Source: Streptomyces sp. NBC_00443 (GTDB taxonomy: Bacteria > Actinomycetota > Actinomycetes > Streptomycetales > Streptomycetaceae). Taken from it: a stretch of 64,000 bases of DNA. Of this stretch, positions 34,004 through 41,187 are shown one piece after another (position 1 is the first letter of the stretch; every line of letters starts with the position of its first letter). The notes beneath the pieces are model-generated. The model did no database searches, had not been told where the DNA came from, and saw nothing but the letters and a program-made list of their open reading frames with translations. The position numbers and the translations under genes are program-made. The DNA lies in NCBI RefSeq assembly GCF_036014175.1, contig NZ_CP107917.1, positions 7,998,001 to 8,062,000 of the forward strand, written 5' to 3'.

Positions 34004-34462
34004 ATGGCAGACCATTTGGAAGCATCCGTCACTCTGCCGAGCGATCCAGCCTCGGTCTCCGCGGCCCGGACCTATGTGGTCACCACCCTCGCGGAGTGGG
34101 GACTGCCACCGGAAACCGAAGCGGCCGACACCATCCGCCTGATCGTCTCCGAACTCACCACCAACGCCGTACAGCACACCCTGGGCCAGTCACCCACCTT
34201 CACGGTGGACCTCGTGCTCGACCGTGACGAACACCTGCGCATCGGGGTCACCGACAGCCACCCCCGCTTCCCCAAGCGGCTGCCCGCCGCCGTCCAGCAG
34301 GACAACGGCCGTGGCCTGGTCATCATCCGCTGGCTGACCGCGGAATGCGGCGGCAAGCTGAGAGTGCGCCCGACCCGCGAAGGCGGCAAGACCATCTCCA
34401 TCGAACTGCCGTGGACGGTGCCCGCAGCGCCCGTGCCGACCGCAGGACCGCAGGAACCGTAG
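34004..34462 (+). CDS. ATP-binding protein (RsbW/HATPase_c type)
   Basis: A 152-residue GHKL ATPase of the anti-sigma/serine-kinase type. The N-box is ELTTNAVQHT, G1 GVTDSHP and G2 GRGLVII. There is no sensor or membrane part. It is divergent from XRE/DUF5753 and DUF397 genes, a combination recurring in Streptomyces. It may phosphorylate an anti-anti-sigma factor or modulate the regulator pair, by family analogy. ATG 34004; the frame also extends upstream without domain content. Confidence 0.85.
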   Translation: MADHLEASVTLPSDPASVSAARTYVVTTLAEWGLPPETEAADTIRLIVSELTTNAVQHTLGQSPTFTVDLVLDRDEHLRIGVTDSHPRFPKRLPAAVQQDNGRGLVIIRWLTAECGGKLRVRPTREGGKTISIELPWTVPAAPVPTAGPQEP

Positions 34463-34478
34463 CCACGAGCCCGGCCCC

Positions 34479-35393
34479 TCAGGTCTGCCGCGACCGGCCG
34501 AACGTGCCGCGCAGCAGAGCCCGGAAAGCGTCCGCGGCCGGAGCCGCCTCCTCGCTCCGGAAGGCGACCGAGATCGTACGGCGCAGCTGTGCGCCCTCCA
34601 GCGCGCGCACCCCGACCGGCGTGACCGACGTACGCGCCACCATCTCCGGTACGACCGCGACCCCGAGCCCCGCACTGGCCAGCGCGCACACCAGGAGATA
34701 CCCCGGCGTCGGCACGAGCACCGAGGGCAGGGCCCCCGCCCGCGCCAGCACCGCCTCCACACCCCGCCGGGCCGGAGCGTCCGGGGCCATGCTGATCAGC
34801 GGCTGCCCGGCGAGCTCGGTCAGCGGCAGCCGTGCGGTCCCGCTGGTGAGGGCGTGGCCCGGCGCGGACACCAGGACCAGCTCCTCGACGAGGACCGGCT
34901 CGACGCGGACCGAGGACGCGAGGGGGATCGGGTCGCCCGGCTCGTACGCGTGCGTCAGGGCCAGATCCACCTCACCGGCCGCCACGGCGGCGACGCCGTC
35001 CGACGGTTCGTAGTCGGCGACCGTCAGCTCCACGTCCGGATGGGCCCGCCGGAACGCGCTGAGGGCCGGCGGCAGCAGATGGATGCCCGCGGTCTGGAAG
35101 GTGCCGAGCCGGAGCGTGCCGCCCGACAGACCGGTCAGCCGGGCCAGCTCGTGCCGTGCCCGCTCCAGCTCGTCGAGGACCCGCCGCGCCCGCGCCACCA
35201 GCAGCTCGCCCGCACCCGTCAGCCGCGCCCCGCGGTGGTGCCGTACCAGAAGCGCGGTGCCCGCCTCGCGCTCCAGCTTGGCCAGCTGCTGGGAGAGCGC
35301 GGGCGTGGTGTAGCCGAGCCGCTCGGCCGCCCGGGTGATCGAACCCGCCTCGGCGACCGCCACCAGGGCGGCGAGCCTGGTCGGGTCGTACAT
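34479..35393 (-). CDS. LysR-family transcriptional regulator
   Basis: A 304-residue regulator. The winged helix-turn-helix is at about 5-62 (AEAGSITRAAERLGYTTPALSQQLAKLE in outline). A periplasmic-binding-protein-like effector domain runs from about 90 onward. It is divergent from a LysE-type exporter gene with a perfect inverted repeat between them, so it most likely activates that exporter in response to an amino acid or similar metabolite. Confidence 0.92.
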   Translation of the reverse strand: MYDPTRLAALVAVAEAGSITRAAERLGYTTPALSQQLAKLEREAGTALLVRHHRGARLTGAGELLVARARRVLDELERARHELARLTGLSGGTLRLGTFQTAGIHLLPPALSAFRRAHPDVELTVADYEPSDGVAAVAAGEVDLALTHAYEPGDPIPLASSVRVEPVLVEELVLVSAPGHALTSGTARLPLTELAGQPLISMAPDAPARRGVEAVLARAGALPSVLVPTPGYLLVCALASAGLGVAVVPEMVARTSVTPVGVRALEGAQLRRTISVAFRSEEAAPAADAFRALLRGTFGRSRQT

Positions 35394-35404
35394 GCCGGGC
35401 TCCT

Positions 35405-35460
35405 CATCTGTCCAAGCTCATCTGTCCAAGCTCGTCCGTCCAAGCTCGTCTGCCTAAACC
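35405..35460. repeat. Four tandem 14-bp units in the LysR-LysE gap
   Basis: CATCTGTCCAAGCT occurs twice exactly (35405, 35419). It is followed by CGTCCGTCCAAGCT (35433) and the diverged CGTCTGCCTAAACC (35447), whose end merges with the LysR operator. The repeats lie in the LysR leader. Confidence 0.8.
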
Positions 35461-35473
35461 AATGCTTTAGGCA
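35451..35473. promoter_or_regulatory. Probable LysR operator
   Basis: TGCCTAAA-CCAATGC-TTTAGGCA is a perfect 8-bp inverted repeat with a 7-bp centre. It contains the T-N11-A geometry of LysR-type recognition sites and lies 55 bp before the lysE-type gene. Confidence 0.7.
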
Positions 35474-35528
35474 GGCCCAGAATATTCGAAATACCTGCTG
35501 AAGGCTTCCGCGCGGCACGCTGGGTGCC

Positions 35529-36143
35529 ATGGACGCTCAGCTCATCGCCTTCACCGGGGTCTCCGCCGGTCTCGTCGCCATGCCCGGCGCTGACTTCACC
35601 GTCGTCGTGCGCAACGCCCTCGTCTCCCGCCGGGCCGGCATCGCCTGCGCGCTCGGGATCGGGGCCGGGCTGCTGGTGCACGTGACGCTGGCGGTGCTGG
35701 GGGTCGCCGCGATCCTGGCCGCCGTACCGGCGCTGTTCCGTGCGCTCCAAGTGGTGGGCGGGGTCTATGTGTTGTATCTGGGCGTCCAGACCCTGCGACA
35801 GCGGCGCAGTGAAGTGGCGGACATGCGCGACGATTCCACCGGCCGACCGCTGCGGCAGGGCTTCGTCACCAACGCCCTCAACCCGAAGGCGTCCCTCACC
35901 TTCCTCAGCGTGCTGCCCCAGTTCGTGCCCGCGGGCGCGCCCGCGCTGCCCCGGACGCTGCTGCTCGCCCTGATCGTGCTCGCGATCGCGCTGGTGTGGT
36001 TCCAGATGGTCGCCCTGCTGGTGGACCGGCTCGGGCGGTGGCTGCGCCGGCCGCGCGCCGCCCGGGCGGTCACGACGGTCACCGGCGTCGCCCTGACGGC
36101 CTTCGGCGTGGGACTCCTCGCCGGGCCGCTGATGGCCCTCTGA
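35529..36143 (+). CDS. LysE-family exporter
   Basis: A 204-residue inner-membrane translocator with about six transmembrane helices. Family marks are MPGADFTVVVRNAL near residue 18, GIGAGLLVHV, and NPKASLTFLSVLPQF in the middle. It exports amino acids or related small molecules by proton exchange. ATG 35529. It is controlled, by position, by the divergent LysR protein and ends against a strong terminator. Confidence 0.92.
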   Translation: MDAQLIAFTGVSAGLVAMPGADFTVVVRNALVSRRAGIACALGIGAGLLVHVTLAVLGVAAILAAVPALFRALQVVGGVYVLYLGVQTLRQRRSEVADMRDDSTGRPLRQGFVTNALNPKASLTFLSVLPQFVPAGAPALPRTLLLALIVLAIALVWFQMVALLVDRLGRWLRRPRAARAVTTVTGVALTAFGVGLLAGPLMAL

Positions 36144-36157
36144 CGGCCTTTCTGGTG

Positions 36158-36204
36158 CCCCGGGGGCGATGACGGCGTGTCAGGCCGCCGCCATCGCCCC
36201 CGGG
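36158..36204. terminator. Bidirectional terminator between lysE-type gene and nlpC-type gene
   Basis: A 17-bp stem with a single mismatch (36158-36174 with 36188-36204) and a 13-base loop lies between convergent stops at 36143 and 36209. Confidence 0.75.
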
Positions 36205-36208
36205 AGGG

Positions 36209-36682
36209 TCACTTGACCCGGCCGTACCAGACGCTCCTGGTCCAGATCTTCTGCAGCTTTACAACGTCCCCGCTCTTGGGGGAGTGCCAGATCTTTCCCT
36301 TCCCGGCGTAGATGCCGACGTGGTAGACGTACGACCCCGAGTGGAAGAACACCAGGTCTCCGGCCTTGCGGCTCTTGGCGGAGATGTGGCGCGTCTTGTT
36401 GTACTGCTGGGCCGCCGTACGGGGCAGTTTCTTGCCCGCCTTCTTGAACGAGTACAGCGTCAGCCCGGAGCAGTCGAACCGGCTCGGCCCCGTGGCGCCC
36501 CACTTGTACGGGGAGCCCTTCTTGGAGGCCGCGACCTGGAGTGCCTTCGTCGCCGGTGTGGCCGCCTCTGCTTCGGACGTGAAGCCGGGCGCCACTATCG
36601 AGCCGCCCATTGCGGCGATGGTGAGAGCCGAGGCCGTACCGGCCCGGGCCATGAGCGACGGGACACGATTGAGCGCAGTCAT
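36209..36682 (-). CDS. Secreted NlpC/P60 cell-wall endopeptidase
   Basis: A 157-residue exported peptidoglycan hydrolase. The signal peptide covers about 1-40 (AEA-AT). The NlpC/P60 domain has catalytic Cys in RFDCSGL, His in YHVGIY and a third polar residue in KIWHSP. It cleaves stem-peptide bonds (D-Glu to mDAP/LL-DAP type) during growth or germination. It has no binding module. Its long leader contains a c-di-AMP riboswitch, which in streptomycetes switches off such hydrolases when c-di-AMP is high. Confidence 0.92.
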   Translation of the reverse strand: MTALNRVPSLMARAGTASALTIAAMGGSIVAPGFTSEAEAATPATKALQVAASKKGSPYKWGATGPSRFDCSGLTLYSFKKAGKKLPRTAAQQYNKTRHISAKSRKAGDLVFFHSGSYVYHVGIYAGKGKIWHSPKSGDVVKLQKIWTRSVWYGRVK

Positions 36683-36707
36683 GCGCAACCCTTCGTCAGC
36701 CGCCTGA

Positions 36708-36862
36708 GAAGGATGACCTGTCGGATTCGGGCTGGCGAAGTTGCCCGGCCGCGTGGTCGCGGCTTCACCCCAAGGGCTGCTCGGCTCGAACGAACGTCCG
36801 CTCCGGCGACCCGTCTTGCTCGGGTCCTCCACTCCTGCCGATCCACTCCTGTCGACCGGGCA
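36708..36862 (-). promoter_or_regulatory. c-di-AMP (ydaO/yuaA) riboswitch
   Basis: Read on the minus strand, the leader contains GGACCCGAG, then TTGGGGTGAAGCCGCG, GGCCGGGCAACTTCG and CCCGAATCCGACAGGTCATC in that order. These are the conserved joints of the ydaO class. It ends about 25-30 bases before the NlpC/P60 start. The known behaviour of the class is an OFF switch with ligand. The 5' half also shows a doubled CAGGAGTGGA. Confidence 0.9.
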
Positions 36863-36989
36863 TCCGGGCGGCGGCAGGACTCGGCGTCCGCCCGGACCGC
36901 CCCGCCGCTGTGGCGGGGGCTTGTCGTCAGTCAGGGATCTTGACGCACGGATGAGCGAAATACCCAACGGAACCGGGGATTTGTGGTGT

Positions 36990-37239
36990 TAGTCACCACT
37001 CGCCCGTTCGGGTGGGTACCCGCGTGTTCGAGAGGGTGTCCAGGGGGCGAAGGAGTCCCGGACCAGCGATGGAGCGCCTCGTTCCGCCCTGGACTCATGC
37101 CCGTTGCGCAACCCTGATGGGCCCGCAAAAGGAGCCATGGCTACGCCGATTGGGGGTACGCCGTTTGGTCCGTTTCAGCCTTGTGCCGGACGCCTCGTCG
37201 GTGGGATCGAGACGCCCGGGGGCCGGCCCGTACGCGTCG
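36990..37239. other. Intergenic region with one possible 43-residue ORF (37137-37268, plus strand)
   Basis: The 250 bp behind the riboswitch promoter region hold no recognised gene. One plus-strand frame starts at ATG 37137 after AAAAGGAG and encodes a Gly/Pro-rich peptide beginning MATPIGGTPFGPFQP, ending at 37268 inside the convergent unknown gene. Its third-position GC (about 70%) is low for this genome, so I treat it as doubtful. Confidence 0.3.
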
Positions 37240-37548
37240 TCAACTGTCGGAGCGCGGCGGCACCGTGACACGAGCCGTTCGGCGCTCCCCGTCCAGCACA
37301 CGCAGCGCACGCGCGAGCGTGGGGGCGTGCAGCTCCGTCTCGCCCTGCTGATGCATCAGCGCCAGCGCGTCCCGCAGCTCGGCCGCCTTGCGTACGAGCG
37401 CCTGGGCGGCACGCAGTCCGCGGTAGGTGTCGCCGTCCTGCGCCGGGTTGATCCGGCCGAGCAGGTCCACCACATCGAGGTAACGGTCGATCAACTCGCC
37501 CTCCGCGCGGGTCAGCGCGGGCAGGGGCGGCAACTCGGGTGGCAGCAC
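37240..37548 (-). CDS. Unknown protein downstream of clpP
   Basis: A 102-residue, mainly helical cytosolic protein (starts MLPPELPPLPALTRAEGELIDRYLDVVDLLGR in outline) with no recognised domain. GTG 37548 lies seven bases after the clpP stop, so it is co-transcribed and probably co-translated with clpP. An adaptor or accessory role is possible but only from position. Confidence 0.7.
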   Translation of the reverse strand: MLPPELPPLPALTRAEGELIDRYLDVVDLLGRINPAQDGDTYRGLRAAQALVRKAAELRDALALMHQQGETELHAPTLARALRVLDGERRTARVTVPPRSDS

Positions 37549-37555
37549 CGGTCGA

Positions 37556-38191
37556 TCACCGCCCCGTGGGCGGCGCGAGGGTCGCCTTGCGGCTGGGGAT
37601 GATCCGGTCCACCAGCCCGTACTCCAGCGCCTCCTGGGCGTTGAGGATCTTGTCCCGCTCGATGTCCTGCGTCACCTGCTCGCGGCTGCGACCGGTGTGC
37701 CGGGCGAGCATCTCCTCCAGGCGGGTCCGAATCCGCGTCAGTTCGTCGGCCTGGATGGCCAGATCGCTGGCCTGGCCCTCGACCGGCTCGGGCAGCCCCG
37801 GCTGATGGATCACCACACGGGCGCCCGGCAGCGCGAACCGCTTCCCCGGCGTGCCCGCGGCGAGCAGCACCGCACCGGACGCGCCGGCCTGGCCCAGGCA
37901 GATCGTCTCCACGTCGCAGGTGACGTACTGCATCGTGTCGTAGATCGCCGACATGGAGCTGAACGAGCCGCCGGGCGAATTGATGTACAGCGAGATGTCC
38001 TGGTCAGGGTCCTTGTGCTCCAGATACATGAACTGGGCCATCACGTCGTTCGCCGAGGTGTCGTCGATCTGTGTGCCGAGAAAGACGATCCGCTCCTCCA
38101 GCAGCTTCGAGTACGGATCCTGCGTCCTCAGGCCTGAACTCGTGCGCTCGGTGAACTCGGGCAGTACATAGCGGGCGGACGGTCGGGTCAT
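37556..38191 (-). CDS. clpP: ATP-dependent Clp protease proteolytic subunit
   Basis: A 211-residue ClpP-fold serine peptidase. The nucleophile region reads GQAGASGAVLLAAG, with Ser in place but the usual AASM replaced by GASG. The catalytic His is in ARVVIHQP and the Asp in ERDKILNAQEALEYGLVD. INSPGG is the oxyanion strand. It would form a heptameric ring with Clp ATPases. No second clpP is adjacent, so this is an extra ClpP rather than the housekeeping clpP1P2 pair. It is divergent from a Phd-type antitoxin gene, with operator-like repeats between. Confidence 0.92.
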   Translation of the reverse strand: MTRPSARYVLPEFTERTSSGLRTQDPYSKLLEERIVFLGTQIDDTSANDVMAQFMYLEHKDPDQDISLYINSPGGSFSSMSAIYDTMQYVTCDVETICLGQAGASGAVLLAAGTPGKRFALPGARVVIHQPGLPEPVEGQASDLAIQADELTRIRTRLEEMLARHTGRSREQVTQDIERDKILNAQEALEYGLVDRIIPSRKATLAPPTGR

Positions 38192-38225
38192 GGCTCACGC
38201 TCCGTTGTAGAGGTGCCTGTAAAAA

Positions 38226-38253
38226 ATGTACAGGACGTACATGACGTAATGTA
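38226..38253. promoter_or_regulatory. Overlapping inverted repeats in the clpP-antitoxin gap
   Basis: ATGTAC-AGGAC-GTACAT (38226-38242) overlaps TACAT-GACGTA-ATGTA (38238-38253). The TAATGT at 38247 could be a -10 for the antitoxin. The site is placed to be bound by the Phd-type protein and to affect both genes. Confidence 0.6.
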
Positions 38254-38259
38254 GGGAGC

Positions 38260-38547
38260 ATGGCCTACGAGATTCCGGTGACGCAAGCCAGGGCTGAGCT
38301 CGCCGAACTGATCAATCGCGTGGTGTACGGCGGTGAGCGCGTCGTCGTGACGCGCCACGGAAAGCCCCTCGTCGCCCTTGTCTCCGCCTCTGACCTCGAA
38401 CGACTGGAGAAGCTCGGGGAGCCCGCAGAGCTCGCCGAGGAGCAGGTGATCAGTGCGGTGTCCGGGGTCCGCGAGGTCGCGTCCGCTCCCCGCGAACGAC
38501 AGCGCTTCGGTATCGCCGCGGAGCATCGGGGACCGAGCCCCTCGTAG
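38260..38547 (+). CDS. Phd/YefM-family antitoxin, no adjacent toxin
   Basis: A 95-residue protein. Residues 1-60 match the Phd/YefM DNA-binding fold (EIPVTQARAELAELINRV, then GERVVVTRHGKPLVALVSASDLERL in outline). The C-terminus, which normally wraps a toxin, is short and Arg/Glu/Pro-rich. No RelE- or PIN-type gene follows; a terminator and a convergent gene come next. GGGAG precedes ATG 38260. It may act as a free repressor of itself and the divergent clpP. Confidence 0.85.
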   Translation: MAYEIPVTQARAELAELINRVVYGGERVVVTRHGKPLVALVSASDLERLEKLGEPAELAEEQVISAVSGVREVASAPRERQRFGIAAEHRGPSPS

Positions 38548-38612
38548 GCCCGCCGCCTTCCGGACGCCGAGCCGGCTTTCGGGCCTCCGTCCCGCCAACC
38601 CTCGAACGACAG

Positions 38613-38651
38613 GACCGTGCACCCCCGTCCGCTACAGCGGGGTGCACGGTC
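38613..38651. terminator. Bidirectional terminator
   Basis: GACCGTGCACCCC (38613-38625) pairs perfectly with GGGGTGCACGGTC (38639-38651) around a 13-base loop, between convergent genes. Confidence 0.7.
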
Positions 38652-38675
38652 GGTTCGATGCGGCCGGGTGGTTGC

Positions 38676-39692
38676 TCAGCCGACGGGGGCGAGCTCCCTG
38701 TCGGCCGCGGGCTCGGTGCTGGGCGTCCGGGACCTCAGGGCGTTCCCGAGCAGTACGGCGCCCAGACCCAGCGCGGCCCACCAGGTCAGCGTCATGGCGG
38801 GGCCGATCGCCGCCGCGCCGTCGAAGAAGGACACCGAACGCAGCAGGGTCGTGCCCGCGCCCGGCGGCCGCCACTGGCCGATGGCCCCGACCGGCTCGGG
38901 CAGCATCTGCGGCGCCGAGGCGGCCCCGGAGAACGGGTTGCCGAGGAACATCACCAAGAACGACACGATGCCGATGCCCGCGTTGCCGATCAGTGCGGCG
39001 AGCCCCGCGACGGCCGCGCTCACGGCCAGCGTCGTCAGCGCGAACACCCCGGCCTCCGCCCACCAGTGGCCGGTGAGGATCCCCAGCCAGCTGTGCGCGA
39101 GCGCGGCCGCGACCACGCCGATCAGAGCGGCGGCGCCGGCCAGGGCGCTCACGGCCCGGATGCCGCGCAGCCCGAGCAGGGTCACCGCCGCGCCCGCCGC
39201 CATGCCGGCCAGGGCGAGTGGCAGGACGCTCGCGCCGAGGGCCGCACCGCGCGGGTCGTTCCCGGGTGTGGGGACGACGTCGACGGTCTTGACCTGGCTG
39301 CCCTCGGCGGCGGCCTGCTGGGCCACCGCCTGCTGGAGCAGCTGGGCGACGGCCGGCCCCGCGGCCGAGGCGGTCAGCAGCTCGGGGCCCTGCGGGGTCA
39401 CGACGACCGCGCCGTATACGGTCCGGTCCTCGATCGCGTCCTTGGCGGCGGCGGCGTCGGCGTAGCGGTGGATCTCGAACGCGCCCTCGTGCCGGCCGAG
39501 TTGCTTCTCCATCTGGGCCGTGGCGGCGGCCGGTCCGGCCACCCCGAGCGGCAGGTCGCGGGGAGCGGTGCGGGCGGCGGGCCAGGCGAAGGCCCACAGC
39601 GCGAGGGCGGCGAGGACGGGGACGAGGACGACGACCGCGATCAGGCGCCTGGGTGCGGCGGACCTGGGCGGCGTAGCGGACGGGGTGGACAT
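38676..39692 (-). CDS. Multi-pass membrane protein (ABC-2/YhgE-like)
   Basis: A 338-residue membrane protein. TM1 is at about 16-40. An extracytoplasmic domain (45-155) carries DLPLGVAGPAAATAQMEKQL and a pattern like the soluble part of ABC-2/YhgE-Pip proteins. Five or so TMs run from 155 to 320, with LMFLGNPFSG-type loops. No ATPase is linked, so it may be a stand-alone export or phage-receptor-like protein; function unproven. GGAGGG precedes ATG 39692. It is divergent from, and probably repressed by, the TetR protein at 39798. Confidence 0.75.
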   Translation of the reverse strand: MSTPSATPPRSAAPRRLIAVVVLVPVLAALALWAFAWPAARTAPRDLPLGVAGPAAATAQMEKQLGRHEGAFEIHRYADAAAAKDAIEDRTVYGAVVVTPQGPELLTASAAGPAVAQLLQQAVAQQAAAEGSQVKTVDVVPTPGNDPRGAALGASVLPLALAGMAAGAAVTLLGLRGIRAVSALAGAAALIGVVAAALAHSWLGILTGHWWAEAGVFALTTLAVSAAVAGLAALIGNAGIGIVSFLVMFLGNPFSGAASAPQMLPEPVGAIGQWRPPGAGTTLLRSVSFFDGAAAIGPAMTLTWWAALGLGAVLLGNALRSRTPSTEPAADRELAPVG

Positions 39693-39704
39693 GGGCCCTC
39701 CTGA

Positions 39705-39729
39705 CAAAAAGAAGGATCGTTCGTTTTTG
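39705..39729. promoter_or_regulatory. TetR operator copy 1
   Basis: CAAAAAGAAGGATCGTTCG and the following TTTTTG form an imperfect palindrome (AAAAA..GAAGGATCGTTC..TTTTT). It lies just upstream of the membrane-protein gene start. A related copy lies at 39767-39791. Confidence 0.6.
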
Positions 39730-39762
39730 ATGACGCTCTCACCGTCCTGCTGCTGCCGCTCC

Positions 39763-39791
39763 TTGTCAAGAAGGAATGTTCGTTTTACTTT
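39763..39791 (+). promoter_or_regulatory. Leaderless TetR promoter with operator copy 2
   Basis: TTGTCA (39763-39768), a 17-bp spacer and TACTTT (39786-39791) put the start of transcription at 39798, the A of the tetR ATG. AAGAAGGAATGTTCGTTTTA within the spacer repeats operator copy 1, so the repressor would sit on its own promoter. Confidence 0.65.
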
Positions 39792-39797
39792 GTGACC

Positions 39798-40427
39798 ATG
39801 GCCCGCGTATCCCAGGAACACCTCGACGCCCGCCGCCGGCAGATCCTCGAGGGCGCCGCCCGCCTCTTTGCCCGCAACGGCTTCCACGCCACGTCCATGC
39901 AGGACGTGCTGAAGGAGGTCGACCTCTCGGCCGGCGCGGTGTACCGCTACTTCAGCAGCAAGGACGAGCTGATCGCCGCGATCGTCAAGGATGTGCTCGG
40001 CGAGATCCGCGCCTCGTTCGAGGACGTCGTCCGGCAGAGCCCGCCCCCGCCGCCGGACCTCCTGGTGGGAGCGGTCCTGAGTCGGACCCTGCGGGTGTAC
40101 TCGTCCCTCAGCGAGGAAGGGGAGTCGGTCTTCCCGTTGCTGATCATGCAGGTCTGGGCGGAGACCGTGCGCAACAAGGAGCTGGCGGCCGTTCTGACGG
40201 ACGTGTACGCGACGTTGCGGGAGGCCTGGGGACGGGCCGTCGAGGCGTACCAGGACGCCGGGATGATGCCGGCGGACATCCCGGCGGACCATGTGGCGCG
40301 CACCATGATCGCCACGGTGCAGGGGTTCATCGCCCAGCAGGCCTTGTTCGGAGGGGCGCCGGTCGAGGTGCTGCAGGACGGTCTGCGGGCCTTGACGAGC
40401 ATGCGGGCCCACCAGTCGGACGCCTAG
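39798..40427 (+). CDS. TetR-family transcriptional repressor
   Basis: A 209-residue repressor. The helix-turn-helix lies at about 10-60 (RQILEGAARLFARNGFHATSMQDV, then SAGAVYRYFSSKDELIAAI in outline). The ligand-binding helices follow, with a TetR_C-type end. The next-door divergent membrane protein is the likely target. There is no ribosome site; the promoter geometry predicts a leaderless mRNA from ATG 39798. Confidence 0.92.
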   Translation: MARVSQEHLDARRRQILEGAARLFARNGFHATSMQDVLKEVDLSAGAVYRYFSSKDELIAAIVKDVLGEIRASFEDVVRQSPPPPPDLLVGAVLSRTLRVYSSLSEEGESVFPLLIMQVWAETVRNKELAAVLTDVYATLREAWGRAVEAYQDAGMMPADIPADHVARTMIATVQGFIAQQALFGGAPVEVLQDGLRALTSMRAHQSDA

Positions 40428-40562
40428 AGGATCACAGCTCGGTTAACTTGCCTGAAACTCCGTCCAACTAGCCTGCCGATCCACGCCACCTGGCACTTTG
40501 CCCCGTGGCGGCTGCGGCAACCGGACCCCGCACGGTCCGGAGCGAGGACTGTGAGGTGGGAC

Positions 40563-40865
40563 GTGCAACTGACTCCGCACGAGCAAGAGCGGCTGCTCAT
40601 CCACGTGGCGGCCGACGTCGCCGAGAAGCGCCGGGCCCGCGGGCTGAAGCTCAACCACCCCGAGGCGGTCGCGCTCATCACGTCGCACATCCTCGAGGGC
40701 GCCCGCGACGGCCGTACGGTCGCCGAGCTCATGTCCTCCGGACGCAAGCTGCTCACGCGGGACGACGTCATGGAGGGCATCGCCGAGATGATCCACGACG
40801 TCCAGGTCGAGGCGACCTTTCCGGACGGCACCAAGCTCGTCACCGTCCATGACCCGATCGTGTGA
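40563..40865 (+). CDS. ureA: Urease subunit gamma
   Basis: A 100-residue structural subunit of nickel urease (urea to ammonia and carbamate). MQLTPHEQERLLIHVAADVAEKRRARG in outline and NHPEAVALI are typical; length matches the stand-alone gamma subunit. GTG 40563 was chosen for its match to the family N-terminus; GTG 40551 is also in frame. First gene of ureABCFGD. Confidence 0.95.
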   Translation: MQLTPHEQERLLIHVAADVAEKRRARGLKLNHPEAVALITSHILEGARDGRTVAELMSSGRKLLTRDDVMEGIAEMIHDVQVEATFPDGTKLVTVHDPIV

Positions 40866-40875
40866 AGGGGCCTCG

Positions 40876-41187
40876 ATGATTCCCGGAGAGATCCTGTTCG
40901 CCGACGGCCCGATCACATACAACGAGGGTCGTGAGGTCACCCGGCTGACCGTCCTCAACGCCGCCGACCGGCCGGTCCAGGTCGGCTCCCATTACCACTT
41001 CGCCGAGGCAAACCCCGGTCTGGACTTCGACCGCGCCGCCGCCCGCGGCAGGCGGCTCAACGTCGCCGCAGGCACCGCCGTGCGCTTCGAGCCCGGCATC
41101 CCCGTCGACGTCGAACTCGTCCCGCTCACCGGCGCCCGTGTGGTGCCCGGCCTGCGCGGGGAGACCGGAGGTGCCCTCGATGCCTGA
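40876..41187 (+). CDS. ureB: Urease subunit beta
   Basis: A 103-residue beta subunit: IPGEILFADGPITYNEGRE, VGSHYHFAEANPGLDFDR and AAGTAVRFEPG are all family-specific. ATG 40876 lies 10 bases after ureA. The stop overlaps the ureC start by eight bases, so translation is coupled. Confidence 0.96.
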   Translation: MIPGEILFADGPITYNEGREVTRLTVLNAADRPVQVGSHYHFAEANPGLDFDRAAARGRRLNVAAGTAVRFEPGIPVDVELVPLTGARVVPGLRGETGGALDA

